36,470 nt of DNA. It comes from JBMCLJ01 sp048615375 (lineage in GTDB: Bacteria > Patescibacteriota > Dojkabacteria > JAOAGR01). Of this stretch, positions 26,674 through 34,507 are shown piece after piece. The position numbers and the translations under genes were made by a program. The notes beneath the pieces are model-generated. The model ran no database searches. It was not told the DNA's origin and was given only the letters and a program-made list of their open reading frames with translations. The stretch lies in assembly GCA_048615375.1 (NCBI GenBank), contig JBMCLJ010000003.1, positions 1 through 36,470 of the forward strand, in the 5' to 3' direction. The stretch's first letter is position 1. Each line of letters begins with the position of its first letter.

Positions 26674-27189
26674 ATGGAAAACGGAACAGGACAAAACTTA
26701 TACGACATTATATTCCCTGATGGGAGTCCTGGTCTTGCGGCGTATATTTTTATTGGGCTGGTAGTTGCATTAACCGCAATTATAGTGTTGTACTTGTTTT
26801 ACGTTGTTGTCCTGAAAAAGCTATTCTCTCCTGGACAAAAACCCTCAAAGCACATACAGGAACCCAGGACCGCCCAGCAGCACGCGCTGGAGGAATTACG
26901 TCAGCTACAAGGGGCAGCAGGGCAATCAGGAAGTGTTGACGCCAGAGAATACGCGTACGCGCTCAGCAAAATACTCAAAACATATATCAGTACAATTTAT
27001 AATTGTAACGCTCTACATAGTGCATATGCTGAGATTATGCAGAAAGTTCCACAGGAACAGCAGGAAACGGTTGCCGGGCTTGTTCATGAAATCTATAAAA
27101 TTGAATTCACTCCGGAGTCAGCACAAGTACCTGCATTGCTGCATATTTGTGAATTAACAGAAAGGTATATCATACACTCATGCAACTAA
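26674..27189 (+). CDS. Small membrane protein of the MoxR/Bat operon (DUF4381-like)
   Basis: 171 residues. One strong N-terminal membrane helix (about residues 18-48) precedes a cytoplasmic region rich in Gln and Glu and a helical domain (ALSKILKTYISTIYN and the region up to the end). Its place between DUF58 and the first VWA gene, and the helix-plus-small-domain plan, resemble DUF4381 proteins in other MoxR clusters, but sequence motifs are weak. Its last 10 nt overlap the start of the next gene. Confidence 0.6.
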   Translation: MENGTGQNLYDIIFPDGSPGLAAYIFIGLVVALTAIIVLYLFYVVVLKKLFSPGQKPSKHIQEPRTAQQHALEELRQLQGAAGQSGSVDAREYAYALSKILKTYISTIYNCNALHSAYAEIMQKVPQEQQETVAGLVHEIYKIEFTPESAQVPALLHICELTERYIIHSCN

Positions 27190-28115
27190 GAGAACCAGTA
27201 CAATTCATCCAGATACTCATACTCTCTTTCCTGTTGGTTGCCTTTGTATATAAACTGCGTAAAAAACGGTTATTTTTTCTTCATGATATCCGCTGGTTGC
27301 AACAGATAGTTCCTGTAAAACCTGGCTGGAATATTTCCGGTAAACTGCTCGTTGTATTACGAGTTGTCATTATAGTTTTTTGCGCGTTGCTTATTGCCCG
27401 ACCATATCTGGAGGTTGGTCACGAAGAAGACAGAAACGGACTGGATATTATGCTGACTGTAGATATCTCTCGTTCCATGGAAGATACGGATGTTGCTCCC
27501 TCGCGACTTGAGGCAACGCAGAGAGTGATTTCCCGATTTAATGACAGTCTGGTCAATGATAGAGTGGGGTTGGCTGTATTTACCGGTTCTGCTGCTCAAC
27601 TTACTCCACTGACATTTGATTATGAGGTTGTAGATTTTTTTAATCAAAAACTCACGGAAAATTCAATGCTCTACCTGACAGAACCAGGAGGAACCGCGGT
27701 GGGTGAAGCAGTGGTGTACTCAACTGAACGATTTGATGACAGAGAAGAACGTACCAAAATAATTATTCTCATTACAGACGGTGAATCTACATTTGGTATT
27801 GATCCAGAGAAAGCCGCTGCTTATGCCCGAAGCCAGAACGTAAAGGTATATACAATCTTTGTGTCATCGAAGAATAATAGCGAAGCTGAAAGCATGCTGC
27901 AGGATGTAGCCTCTTCAACGGATGGCCAGTTTTTCCCGGTTAAAGATGAAAACTCTTTTTATGATGTTGTCCAGGCAATTGGAGAAGAAGAACGAACGTT
28001 ATTGTCTGCACAGTCGACAACTCTTATAGTTGACCATCCCAATGTATTTCTTGGTGTGGTGGCTGTAAGTTTTGTGCTATATATATTTATTCAAGGTTTT
28101 AAAAGAATGCTATGA
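27180..28115 (+). CDS. batA: BatA-like von Willebrand factor A membrane protein
   Basis: 311 residues. A VWA domain between membrane helices, as in BatA of the aerotolerance operon. The first membrane segments lie near residues 8-25 and 53-75, and the last near 287-308. The metal-ion-dependent adhesion site is intact: TVDISRSMED (DxSxS), the downstream Thr in EPGGTAVGEA and ILITDGES. It overlaps the previous gene by 10 nt and the next by 4 nt, so translation is coupled. Confidence 0.88.
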   Translation: MQLREPVQFIQILILSFLLVAFVYKLRKKRLFFLHDIRWLQQIVPVKPGWNISGKLLVVLRVVIIVFCALLIARPYLEVGHEEDRNGLDIMLTVDISRSMEDTDVAPSRLEATQRVISRFNDSLVNDRVGLAVFTGSAAQLTPLTFDYEVVDFFNQKLTENSMLYLTEPGGTAVGEAVVYSTERFDDREERTKIIILITDGESTFGIDPEKAAAYARSQNVKVYTIFVSSKNNSEAESMLQDVASSTDGQFFPVKDENSFYDVVQAIGEEERTLLSAQSTTLIVDHPNVFLGVVAVSFVLYIFIQGFKRML

Positions 28116-29158
28116 ACTTTATTAACGCCGGAAATATTCTCTTTTTTACTTGTATGCTTGTATTATGGGGCGGATTTATATTCTTTGTAATAAAGCAATT
28201 CTCAATGAATGATACAAATTTGGTTATATTACGGAATGTTGCCAATTTTTCTGTTGCCAGACCGTTACTTAAAAAAGTAGTAGGAACCGGTGTGCTCGCG
28301 CTAAGCGTAGTAATACTGTGTACCGCCCTGCTGCGTCCGGCAGTGGGAAGCGAGAAAACCGGTATGAGGATAGCCAATCTCGATATAGTGTTGCTGGTGG
28401 ATATATCGTTAAGTATGAGTGTTCGGGACTATGAAAATGGAAAAAACCGGCTGGAGAAAACAAAAGAATCCCTGATACATTTAGTACGAAATTTAGGTAA
28501 TAACAGATATGGCCTCGTGACCTTCGCGCATAAAGGCTATATTGAGATGCCGCTTACCTTTGATCAGGAAACAGCGATCACTGCTATTACTACCGCACAG
28601 ATTATACCAGTATTGTATGCCCAGGGTTCAAACCCTGCAGCAGGTCTGGAAGTAGCTGGCGAACGATTATTAAGCGATGATCCTGAAGGCCGGGATCGTG
28701 AAAAAGTCATCATTATGGTTTCTGATGGCGAAAAAAAAGGCGATGAAGGAGGAAATGCGAACGCTGTTGTTACGCGGTTACACAATGAAGGTATCCGTAT
28801 CTATACTCTTGGTGCTGGTACAGAAGCTGGCGGAAAAGTAATAGGGTACACATTCAATGGTAAAGAAGAGCCTCTTCTATATAGCGGAGGAGAAGCGCAT
28901 TCCAGTCTTGAAGCGGAACTCCTTGAAGAAATCGCCGGATCGGCAGGAGGAGCTTACTATCATCTGGGGGAAACTTCAGAATATGCTGACCTTGCTCAAG
29001 ACATAAGCTCAATTCAGACCCTTCAAGACGATGAAAAGTATATTGCGCACCTGAGAGAGTGGTATTTTTATCTGATAAGTTTATTTCTGGCTTTGTTCCT
29101 GATCTATGACCAAAAACTCTTCTTCAGAACGAAAATAAGGTATAAACCATCCCAATAA
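28112..29158 (+). CDS. batB: BatB-like von Willebrand factor A membrane protein
   Basis: 348 residues. A second VWA protein with the BatB layout: an N-terminal helix (about 5-30), another near 55-75, the VWA domain with LVDISLSMSVRDY (MIDAS DxSxS), PAAGLEVAGERL and IIMVSDGEKKGD, and a C-terminal helix (FYLISLFLALFLIYDQ). The start overlaps batA by 4 nt. Bat proteins are thought to form a membrane complex driven by MoxR and linked to oxidative and envelope stress; the exact role is unknown. Confidence 0.88.
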   Translation: MNFINAGNILFFTCMLVLWGGFIFFVIKQFSMNDTNLVILRNVANFSVARPLLKKVVGTGVLALSVVILCTALLRPAVGSEKTGMRIANLDIVLLVDISLSMSVRDYENGKNRLEKTKESLIHLVRNLGNNRYGLVTFAHKGYIEMPLTFDQETAITAITTAQIIPVLYAQGSNPAAGLEVAGERLLSDDPEGRDREKVIIMVSDGEKKGDEGGNANAVVTRLHNEGIRIYTLGAGTEAGGKVIGYTFNGKEEPLLYSGGEAHSSLEAELLEEIAGSAGGAYYHLGETSEYADLAQDISSIQTLQDDEKYIAHLREWYFYLISLFLALFLIYDQKLFFRTKIRYKPSQ

Positions 29159-29215
29159 ATACCGAAGAAATGTTACAATTAACCCAAATACAGATAGTAA
29201 TGGCGTTAAACACTT

Positions 29216-29893
29216 ATGAAAGCTGATAAATACATACTTTTTCTGGTTGTGATCATTATACCGGTACTTGTTACCGGGATACTAAGCGTTCCGGGGGTTT
29301 TTTCGTGGCTGGGGCATAGAGAATTCGCTGACGAACAGTATGAGCAGGCCATAACCCAGTATGAACGTTCCTTAGCTACAAGAATAGTTGGCAACAAGTC
29401 AGATGATTACTTCAACATTGGCAGCGTGTACTACAAGCAGCAAAAATATGAAGAAGCGATTGAGTACTATCTGAAAGCTCTTGAAGTAGCTCAGACTCCT
29501 GAGCAACAGGAAAAAATCCTCTATAATATTGGTAACGCGTATGTGTATTACAGTCTTACGCTTACGGAAGAAGAAGTTACCAGAAAAATTGCTGAATTGA
29601 AAAAAGCTATTCAAAAATATACTGATGCGCTGGACATTGACCCGGATAACCTGCTCGCTTCCCACAATCGTCGTATCGCTATGGATATGCTCAAAGAGCT
29701 GGAACAAATCGATGAAGAACCTGAAGAAGAAGAGGAGCCAGAACAGGAAGAGCAGGAGGCAGAGACTGAGGAAGCTGAAGAATCAATCACCCAGCAGGAA
29801 GAGTATGAACAGGAAAATAAATCTGAATATAACGAACGCAAACATGGTGATGAAGGATTTCCGGAAACACAGATTGGAAAAGAAATATGGTGA
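29216..29893 (+). CDS. batC: BatC-like TPR membrane protein
   Basis: 225 residues. An N-terminal membrane helix (YILFLVVIIIPVLVTGIL) is followed by at least three tetratricopeptide repeats (FADEQYEQAITQYERSLA, DDYFNIGSVYYKQQKYEEAIEYYLKALE, and KALDI-like IQKYTDALDIDPDNLLASHNRR) and a long Glu-rich acidic tail from about residue 165. This is the usual BatC/TPR arrangement after two VWA genes. It starts 57 nt after batB and precedes msrB by 24 nt. Confidence 0.82.
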   Translation: MKADKYILFLVVIIIPVLVTGILSVPGVFSWLGHREFADEQYEQAITQYERSLATRIVGNKSDDYFNIGSVYYKQQKYEEAIEYYLKALEVAQTPEQQEKILYNIGNAYVYYSLTLTEEEVTRKIAELKKAIQKYTDALDIDPDNLLASHNRRIAMDMLKELEQIDEEPEEEEEPEQEEQEAETEEAEESITQQEEYEQENKSEYNERKHGDEGFPETQIGKEIW

Positions 29894-29917
29894 AACTTTC
29901 CACTACATACCCTAGGT

Positions 29918-30340
29918 ATGAAAAAAGTATCTAAACCTGACAAAGAGTGGGCAAAACATCTGACTCCCGAGCAGTTTCGTATTACGAGGCAAAAAGGTAC
30001 TGAAGCACCATTTACTGGTGAGTATTATGATAAAAAAGATCCCGGTATGTATACCTGTGTGAATTGTGGCAATCCGCTTTTTTCCTCAGAACATAAATTC
30101 GATTCAGGTACAGGATGGCCCAGCTTTTACGATACCCTGGATCCAAAGCGGGTTGAAACTGAAGAAGACAATTCACATTATATGACTCGAACAGAGGTAG
30201 TGTGCGCTCAATGTGATGCACATTTAGGGCACGTCTTTGACGATGGCCCAAAGCCAACTGGTAAAAGATACTGCGTAAATTCCATGGCATTGGATTTTAC
30301 CAGCCAGGAAGAAATTGAACCCCGGGAAACAAACGCTTGA
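29918..30340 (+). CDS. msrB: Peptide methionine-(R)-S-oxide reductase MsrB
   Basis: 140 residues. Repairs the R epimer of methionine sulfoxide in proteins. The catalytic Cys119 is in GKRYCVNSMALDF. Two zinc-binding CxxC pairs are present (Cys47/Cys50 and Cys96/Cys99), and the motif GTGWPSFY is typical. No MsrA domain is fused. It follows the Bat operon, whose products are often tied to oxidative stress, by 24 nt, and may be co-transcribed. Confidence 0.95.
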   Translation: MKKVSKPDKEWAKHLTPEQFRITRQKGTEAPFTGEYYDKKDPGMYTCVNCGNPLFSSEHKFDSGTGWPSFYDTLDPKRVETEEDNSHYMTRTEVVCAQCDAHLGHVFDDGPKPTGKRYCVNSMALDFTSQEEIEPRETNA

Positions 30341-30374
30341 ATTACACGCTACATGCTATATCATTAAATCATCT

Positions 30375-30683
30375 ATGCGATTACAGATATACCAGAAAAA
30401 CTTCGAACTGAGCGAAGAACAAACAACTTATATACAGAAAAGAATAATGAAGCCTTTTGATACATTTCTTGAGTCTCTCAATGATGAGATTAAAACCGGA
30501 AGATTATCGGTAAGTGGTCATGATGACGGTAGTATTACAATGAGCCTTGCTATGCATCTTCCGGGAAAGCATCATTTTTATGTAGAAAGTACCAAATACG
30601 ACTTTAATGGAGTTGTAGCTGACCTTAAAGATAAGATTAAGAATCAGATCGCGCATTACCGGAGTGAGCATAAAAATCGGTAG
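30375..30683 (+). CDS. Ribosome hibernation promoting factor/RaiA family, short form
   Basis: 102 residues. MRLQIYQKNFELSEEQTTYIQKRIMKPFDTFLE and the HHFYVESTKYDFNGVVADLKDKIKNQI segment match the single-domain HPF/YfiA fold, which binds the 30S decoding region and silences idle ribosomes. The long form's C-terminal dimerisation domain is absent. The ATG at 30375 is preferred over an overlapping one at 30315 because family proteins start at this strand. Confidence 0.82.
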   Translation: MRLQIYQKNFELSEEQTTYIQKRIMKPFDTFLESLNDEIKTGRLSVSGHDDGSITMSLAMHLPGKHHFYVESTKYDFNGVVADLKDKIKNQIAHYRSEHKNR

Positions 30684-30716
30684 GCTGTGTGATTTGCTTT
30701 AATTATACGTATAGTT

Positions 30717-31673
30717 TTACGCCTTTAGGTTGGCTCGAATTGTTTCCTGAAGCACCTGAAGCGATGTTTCATCAATTATTGAGCATGTGATAACCTGTTT
30801 TCCCGTGCTTTCCAGCTCTTTTTGTTTTCTTGCAATAGTTCCTTCATCAAATTCGTCGGCTTTTGTAAGGACAATAACTTCTGGTCGGTGTACGATTCGG
30901 GTATTCATCTCTTCTAGTTCTGCCCGGATATTTGTATAATCCTCGAGCACGTTTTCTGATTCCAGACTGATAAAGTGGAGCACCAGCTGTGCAAAATCTG
31001 TATGTTTGATAAACCCGGAGCCTAAACCTTTTCCCTGGGCAGTTCCTTCAATTAATCCAGGGAGATCCAGCAGAGTAATTGTATCCATTCTGCCGAGATG
31101 TGGATTTATAGTTGTAAACGAGTAGTTGGCGACTTTTACGTGCGCGTTGGTAAGTTCGTTGAGCATACTCGATTTTCCGACATTTGGCAGGCCAATGAAG
31201 ACGACATCAGCTTTTAGCTTCATGATAACCCGACCCTGGCTAATCCGGCCTCCCTGCCTGCCTGGTGTAGCTTTTTTCAGTGTATCTGCCTGTCCCTTCC
31301 TGAAATAAAAATTCCCCAGACCTCCTTTACCACCTTTTAAAAGTAAAATCCGTTCTCCGTGAGATCTAACCTTGCCAACAAGTTTTCCTTCGCTATTCCA
31401 TATTTCTGTGACAAGGGGGACTTTCACCACCAGATCTTCCCCGTCTCTGCCTTTTCTCCTGTTCTCACCCCCTGGCTCACCATCTTCAGCCTTAAAATGC
31501 TCATCCGGGTCAATAAACCTCAGATCAAAAAGATCATTCGTACCTTCAAGGTACAAGTCTCCACCTTCTCCACCATCACCTCCCGTAGGAACACGTGTAG
31601 CGCCCGCAAACTTAACCGCTCCATTGCCACCTCTTCCAGCAATAAACGTAGCTCTGACATCATCTTTTATCAT
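30717..31673 (-). CDS. obgE: Obg-family GTPase (ObgE/CgtA)
   Basis: 318 residues. A GTPase of 50S ribosome assembly and stress response. The glycine-rich Obg fold is N-terminal (AGRGGNGAVKF, GGDGGEGGDL, KGGKGGLGNFYF). The GTPase domain follows with G1 GLPNVGKSS, G3 DLPGLIEG and G4 LTKADE (a TKxD form of NKxD). The C-terminal OCT domain is missing, giving a short version. On the minus strand TACAAT ends 8 nt before the ATG, again without a Shine-Dalgarno sequence. Confidence 0.95.
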   Translation of the reverse strand: MIKDDVRATFIAGRGGNGAVKFAGATRVPTGGDGGEGGDLYLEGTNDLFDLRFIDPDEHFKAEDGEPGGENRRKGRDGEDLVVKVPLVTEIWNSEGKLVGKVRSHGERILLLKGGKGGLGNFYFRKGQADTLKKATPGRQGGRISQGRVIMKLKADVVFIGLPNVGKSSMLNELTNAHVKVANYSFTTINPHLGRMDTITLLDLPGLIEGTAQGKGLGSGFIKHTDFAQLVLHFISLESENVLEDYTNIRAELEEMNTRIVHRPEVIVLTKADEFDEGTIARKQKELESTGKQVITCSIIDETSLQVLQETIRANLKA

Positions 31674-31792
31674 ACTGCGCTATTGTACAGCAAAGAGTAC
31701 ATGTATGAAACACGCTCCAAAACGAAGGACTGATACAAAACAATTAACGGTGAATGATGATATGGCTTGTCAGCCGATCTGTAGCGTAGAGA

Positions 31793-31869
31793 TGGAGCGA
31801 GCGATGGGACTCGAACCCACAACCTTCTCCTTGGAAGGGAGACATTCTAGCCAATTGAACTACGCTCGC
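31793..31869 (-). tRNA. tRNA-Gly (anticodon TCC)
   Basis: A minus-strand cloverleaf. Acceptor GCGAGCG pairs with CGCTCGC. The anticodon loop CTTCCAA carries TCC, and the T arm is GGTTCGAGTCC. The discriminator is T and CCA is encoded at 31795-31793. Confidence 0.95.
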
Positions 31870-31882
31870 AAGAATATGGGTG

Positions 31883-31911
31883 ATTGTACATGGAATAGCA
31901 GATTTCGTCAA
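31883..31911 (-). promoter_or_regulatory. Promoter of tRNA-Gly
   Basis: On the minus strand TTGACG (31911-31906), exactly 17 nt, and TACAAT (31888-31883), 13 nt before the tRNA 5' end. The -35 box overlaps the stop codon of the exonuclease gene, so the tRNA has its own promoter just inside its neighbour's end. Confidence 0.65.
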
Positions 31912-32501
31912 AATAATCCCATTCCGTCAGTTTCATTATCTGAGCCAATGGGGCTTTGGGACGCTGCCATCTCGCGCTCAATATTCAGCTCAAGCTTTAT
32001 TTTACATCCCATTCCATCCGTATAATATAGATACTTGTTTTTTATAATATATTCGTATAGTTCTTTTGTTAAATTTACATCAGAATCACAATACTCTTTT
32101 AGTTTATCCATATTACCTTCGCGATAAAACCGTATTGCGTCAAGGCCATGAGCGATTTTACCTGAACCAAATGTACTGGAAGTTATGTTATCCAGCTTTA
32201 GATGTATTTTATGTTTCCGGTAGATCAGCTGGTATAAATCACAGCTTGTATACTTCTCCGGTGTACATGCAAAATACCCCTGCAGCACAGGATAATCAAA
32301 CCCGATAATATTATAGCCGATAATCAGATCAGCTTGCTCCAGAATCTCTTTAAACATAGGAACGTCTTCTTCAAATAACCCCTCTATCCTGCCCGTATCT
32401 GAACGATAGTACGCGAGGTAAGAAATTCCCAGGTCTGCATGCGCACCGTCGGGAATTTCGTCAAATATTTTCTTTGTTTCAACGTCAAAAACTACAAACA
32501 T
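31908..32501 (-). CDS. DEDD-family 3'-5' exonuclease (DnaQ-like/YprB-like RNase H fold)
   Basis: 197 residues. Exo I VFDVETKK (Asp-x-Glu), Exo II IGYNIIGFDYPVL (N-x3-FD) and Exo III YCDSDVNLTKELY (Tyr-x3-Asp, the DEDDy type) are in order. This is a stand-alone proofreading-like exonuclease, similar to the exonuclease part of YprB and family B polymerases. The substrate is unknown. The ATG at 32501 is chosen over TTG at 32507; the previous gene's stop is 2 nt upstream. Confidence 0.82.
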   Translation of the reverse strand: MFVVFDVETKKIFDEIPDGAHADLGISYLAYYRSDTGRIEGLFEEDVPMFKEILEQADLIIGYNIIGFDYPVLQGYFACTPEKYTSCDLYQLIYRKHKIHLKLDNITSSTFGSGKIAHGLDAIRFYREGNMDKLKEYCDSDVNLTKELYEYIIKNKYLYYTDGMGCKIKLELNIEREMAASQSPIGSDNETDGMGLF

Positions 32502-32503
32502 TA

Positions 32504-33187
32504 TCAAATATTAATCCATATCATAAATATAATCAAAATCGCAGAAACAACAAAAAGGAAGCAGCCAATGCAGGATAATGCACGTCCAAGTACTCTGCCA
32601 AGTAATCCTCCACCTTTTCGAGCCCGTGGTCTTCGCTCTTTCTCAGGTTCAGCAGGTACTTCCTGTTGAAGCGTTTGCGTATACGGTGCTGGCTCGGGTG
32701 GGGGGGCTGGAGGTTGCGTTTGAGGATAGTCGGGCTGCCGCGGTGGAGGAGCTGTTGGGGGTTGAGCTTGTCCAAATGAGGAGGGTGGGGGTGTAGGCTC
32801 AGGTTGCTGATCTTTGTACACAGGAGCAAATCGTTGCCCCTGGTGCGGCGTAAGAGTTGTTGGATCCTGTTGTTGCTCTGGCTGGGTGGCTCCATTGGTA
32901 TATGGTTCAAATTCATCACGTTCTTCCTGACCTCCCTGATTTTCGTTATTAATATATACTGGCTCATACCCTTCCTCTTCGCTGTTTTTGATTTTGCCAA
33001 GGTTAACTTTATTTACTCCGCTGTTTAAATCAATCGCTGGTCTTCTAACTTCATCTGGAACTCCGTTACCGGATAGCTGGTGTTCTTTTGCAACGGCCAG
33101 ACTTTGGTGTCCATCAGATACTTCCCTTGAGAGAAATGTATTTTTCTCAGCATGCGTGTCTTTTGTGGTGTCATTCGAATTATTCAT
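32504..33187 (-). CDS. Proline-rich tail-anchored membrane protein
   Basis: 227 residues, no recognised family. A polar, charged N-terminal half leads into a region very rich in Pro and Gln (about residues 105-185), then a basic stretch (EKERRPRARKGGG) and a C-terminal membrane helix (ALSCIGCFLFVVSAILIIFMIW), so it is probably tail-anchored with the long disordered region in the cytoplasm. The ATG at 33187 overlaps the stop of the preceding gene by 8 nt, suggesting coupled translation. Confidence 0.65.
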   Translation of the reverse strand: MNNSNDTTKDTHAEKNTFLSREVSDGHQSLAVAKEHQLSGNGVPDEVRRPAIDLNSGVNKVNLGKIKNSEEEGYEPVYINNENQGGQEERDEFEPYTNGATQPEQQQDPTTLTPHQGQRFAPVYKDQQPEPTPPPSSFGQAQPPTAPPPRQPDYPQTQPPAPPPEPAPYTQTLQQEVPAEPEKERRPRARKGGGLLGRVLGRALSCIGCFLFVVSAILIIFMIWINI

Positions 33188-33848
33188 TACAGTATATTTG
33201 AGATTTAATAAACTGGCCGGTCTCAACAAGATTACCTGCTGACTTATACTCTAACGGTGCCTCAGGGTCAGGCTCCAGCGATATCCTGAACATAACCACA
33301 GTGGAGCCCGTGCCGACGGGTATTTCTGAAAAAAGATAAAATTCGGACTTGTGTATCGGTGACTTGCAATAGGTAGAGCGCGCAGTGAACGCTGGAATCT
33401 GGATATTTATCTGTGAAATTTGTAAGTAAGGAAGCTCGTTTAATTTACTTACCATTTCATCAACAGATCCATAGCTGTACTCTTTATCATGTTCTTTGAA
33501 ATACGCTTCAATTTCAGAAATACCCTTATCATTGAAGGTACAATAGGTGACATCAATCACTGGTCGTGTTCCCATATATTGTGTGAGATTATCAAGACTG
33601 CCAGTAAAATCCCGTACAGCCTGGACAGGAACAGACGGGCTCAGATTCTGTACCGTGGCAAGCTCTGACTCGGAAAACGACATGACATCTGAGACTGCGA
33701 TTTGTTCATCACAACCAATAATAGTATTAAGTGATATTTTTTTCTGGTTCACACTGCTGATTGGATACAATGCAGAGTAAACCAGAAATGCCGTCAGGAC
33801 AAAACCAAGTACAGCAAAGATATTTGATAACCAACGAAGTACAAACAT
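33180..33848 (-). CDS. Hypothetical membrane-anchored protein
   Basis: 222 residues with one N-terminal membrane helix (IFAVLGFVLTAFLVYSALYPI, about 10-30) and a soluble region of about 190 residues, probably extracytoplasmic. Five cysteines occur in the predicted outer part. No known domain is recognised. It is translated with the proline-rich protein (8-nt overlap) and lies 49 nt after the guanylate-kinase-like gene, within a run gltX to exonuclease. Confidence 0.6.
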   Translation of the reverse strand: MFVLRWLSNIFAVLGFVLTAFLVYSALYPISSVNQKKISLNTIIGCDEQIAVSDVMSFSESELATVQNLSPSVPVQAVRDFTGSLDNLTQYMGTRPVIDVTYCTFNDKGISEIEAYFKEHDKEYSYGSVDEMVSKLNELPYLQISQINIQIPAFTARSTYCKSPIHKSEFYLFSEIPVGTGSTVVMFRISLEPDPEAPLEYKSAGNLVETGQFIKSQIYCNE

Positions 33849-33897
33849 TATGATTCCATTATTGAAAAAAAAAGTAAGATTGTAAACTTTTTATAGA

Positions 33898-34485
33898 TTA
33901 CCTGTTTTCTTCCGGAAGTAAATAACGCATTATTTCTTCAATAACATCCTCGTGACCATCCTTCATATTAATAATATAGTCTGCCAGATGCCTCCTCCGT
34001 CTTTCTTCAGTCGCGTATCTATACCGTTTCTCATACTCTTCTTCATCAGTAATTTCCGGTGAATTACGTAAATACTCAATAAGCTTCAAGTTATCCTTTA
34101 CATCGATAAAGATGCAGATATTATCCGGATAATACCGTTTGAATACTGGATAGTTGATAATATTTACGATAGTCAGGACAAATTTGCCTGGATTCTCGGC
34201 GACTGTCCGAGCCATGTCCTCCTTTGTTTTACCAAAACGATATCCATTCGCGTGCACAAGTTGCCATTCCAAAAAAACCTCTCTTTCGATCATTTCTGTA
34301 AACTCATCCTCAGTTGTGAAATTAAAGTCTCTTCCATCGACTTCATTCTCGCGAGCGGGACGATCGGTGTAGGAAATAACTTTGGCAAACTTGTCGCTTT
34401 TTTCGAGAAGTCCATTAATGAGCACTGTTTTATTTACAAACCCGGATGGTCCGGTGAGTACAACAATTTTTGCTTTATCTGACAT
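33898..34485 (-). CDS. gmk: Guanylate-kinase-like protein with altered P-loop
   Basis: 195 residues. Guanylate kinase phosphorylates GMP to GDP with ATP. The fold is clear: VVLTGPSGF at the P-loop, SYTDRPARENEVDGRDFNF (GMP-binding, compare TTRPPRPGEVDG), EVFLEWQLVHANGYRFG (compare LEWAxVHGNxYGT), and FIDVKDNLKLIEYL followed by ERRRRHLADYIINMKDG in the lid region. The odd point is the P-loop GPSGFVNKT: the Gly before Lys in GxxxxGK[ST] is Asn. The gene may be an active variant or have lost catalysis. It lies 22 nt after gltX. Confidence 0.75.
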   Translation of the reverse strand: MSDKAKIVVLTGPSGFVNKTVLINGLLEKSDKFAKVISYTDRPARENEVDGRDFNFTTEDEFTEMIEREVFLEWQLVHANGYRFGKTKEDMARTVAENPGKFVLTIVNIINYPVFKRYYPDNICIFIDVKDNLKLIEYLRNSPEITDEEEYEKRYRYATEERRRRHLADYIINMKDGHEDVIEEIMRYLLPEENR

Positions 34486-34507
34486 AGTATGTTTTAGACA
34501 TGAGTAA

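Noticed and set aside
32533..33000. Alternative minus-strand frame inside the proline-rich gene
   Set aside because: It is an out-of-frame reading of low-complexity sequence; the main frame gives a coherent stalk and a C-terminal membrane helix.
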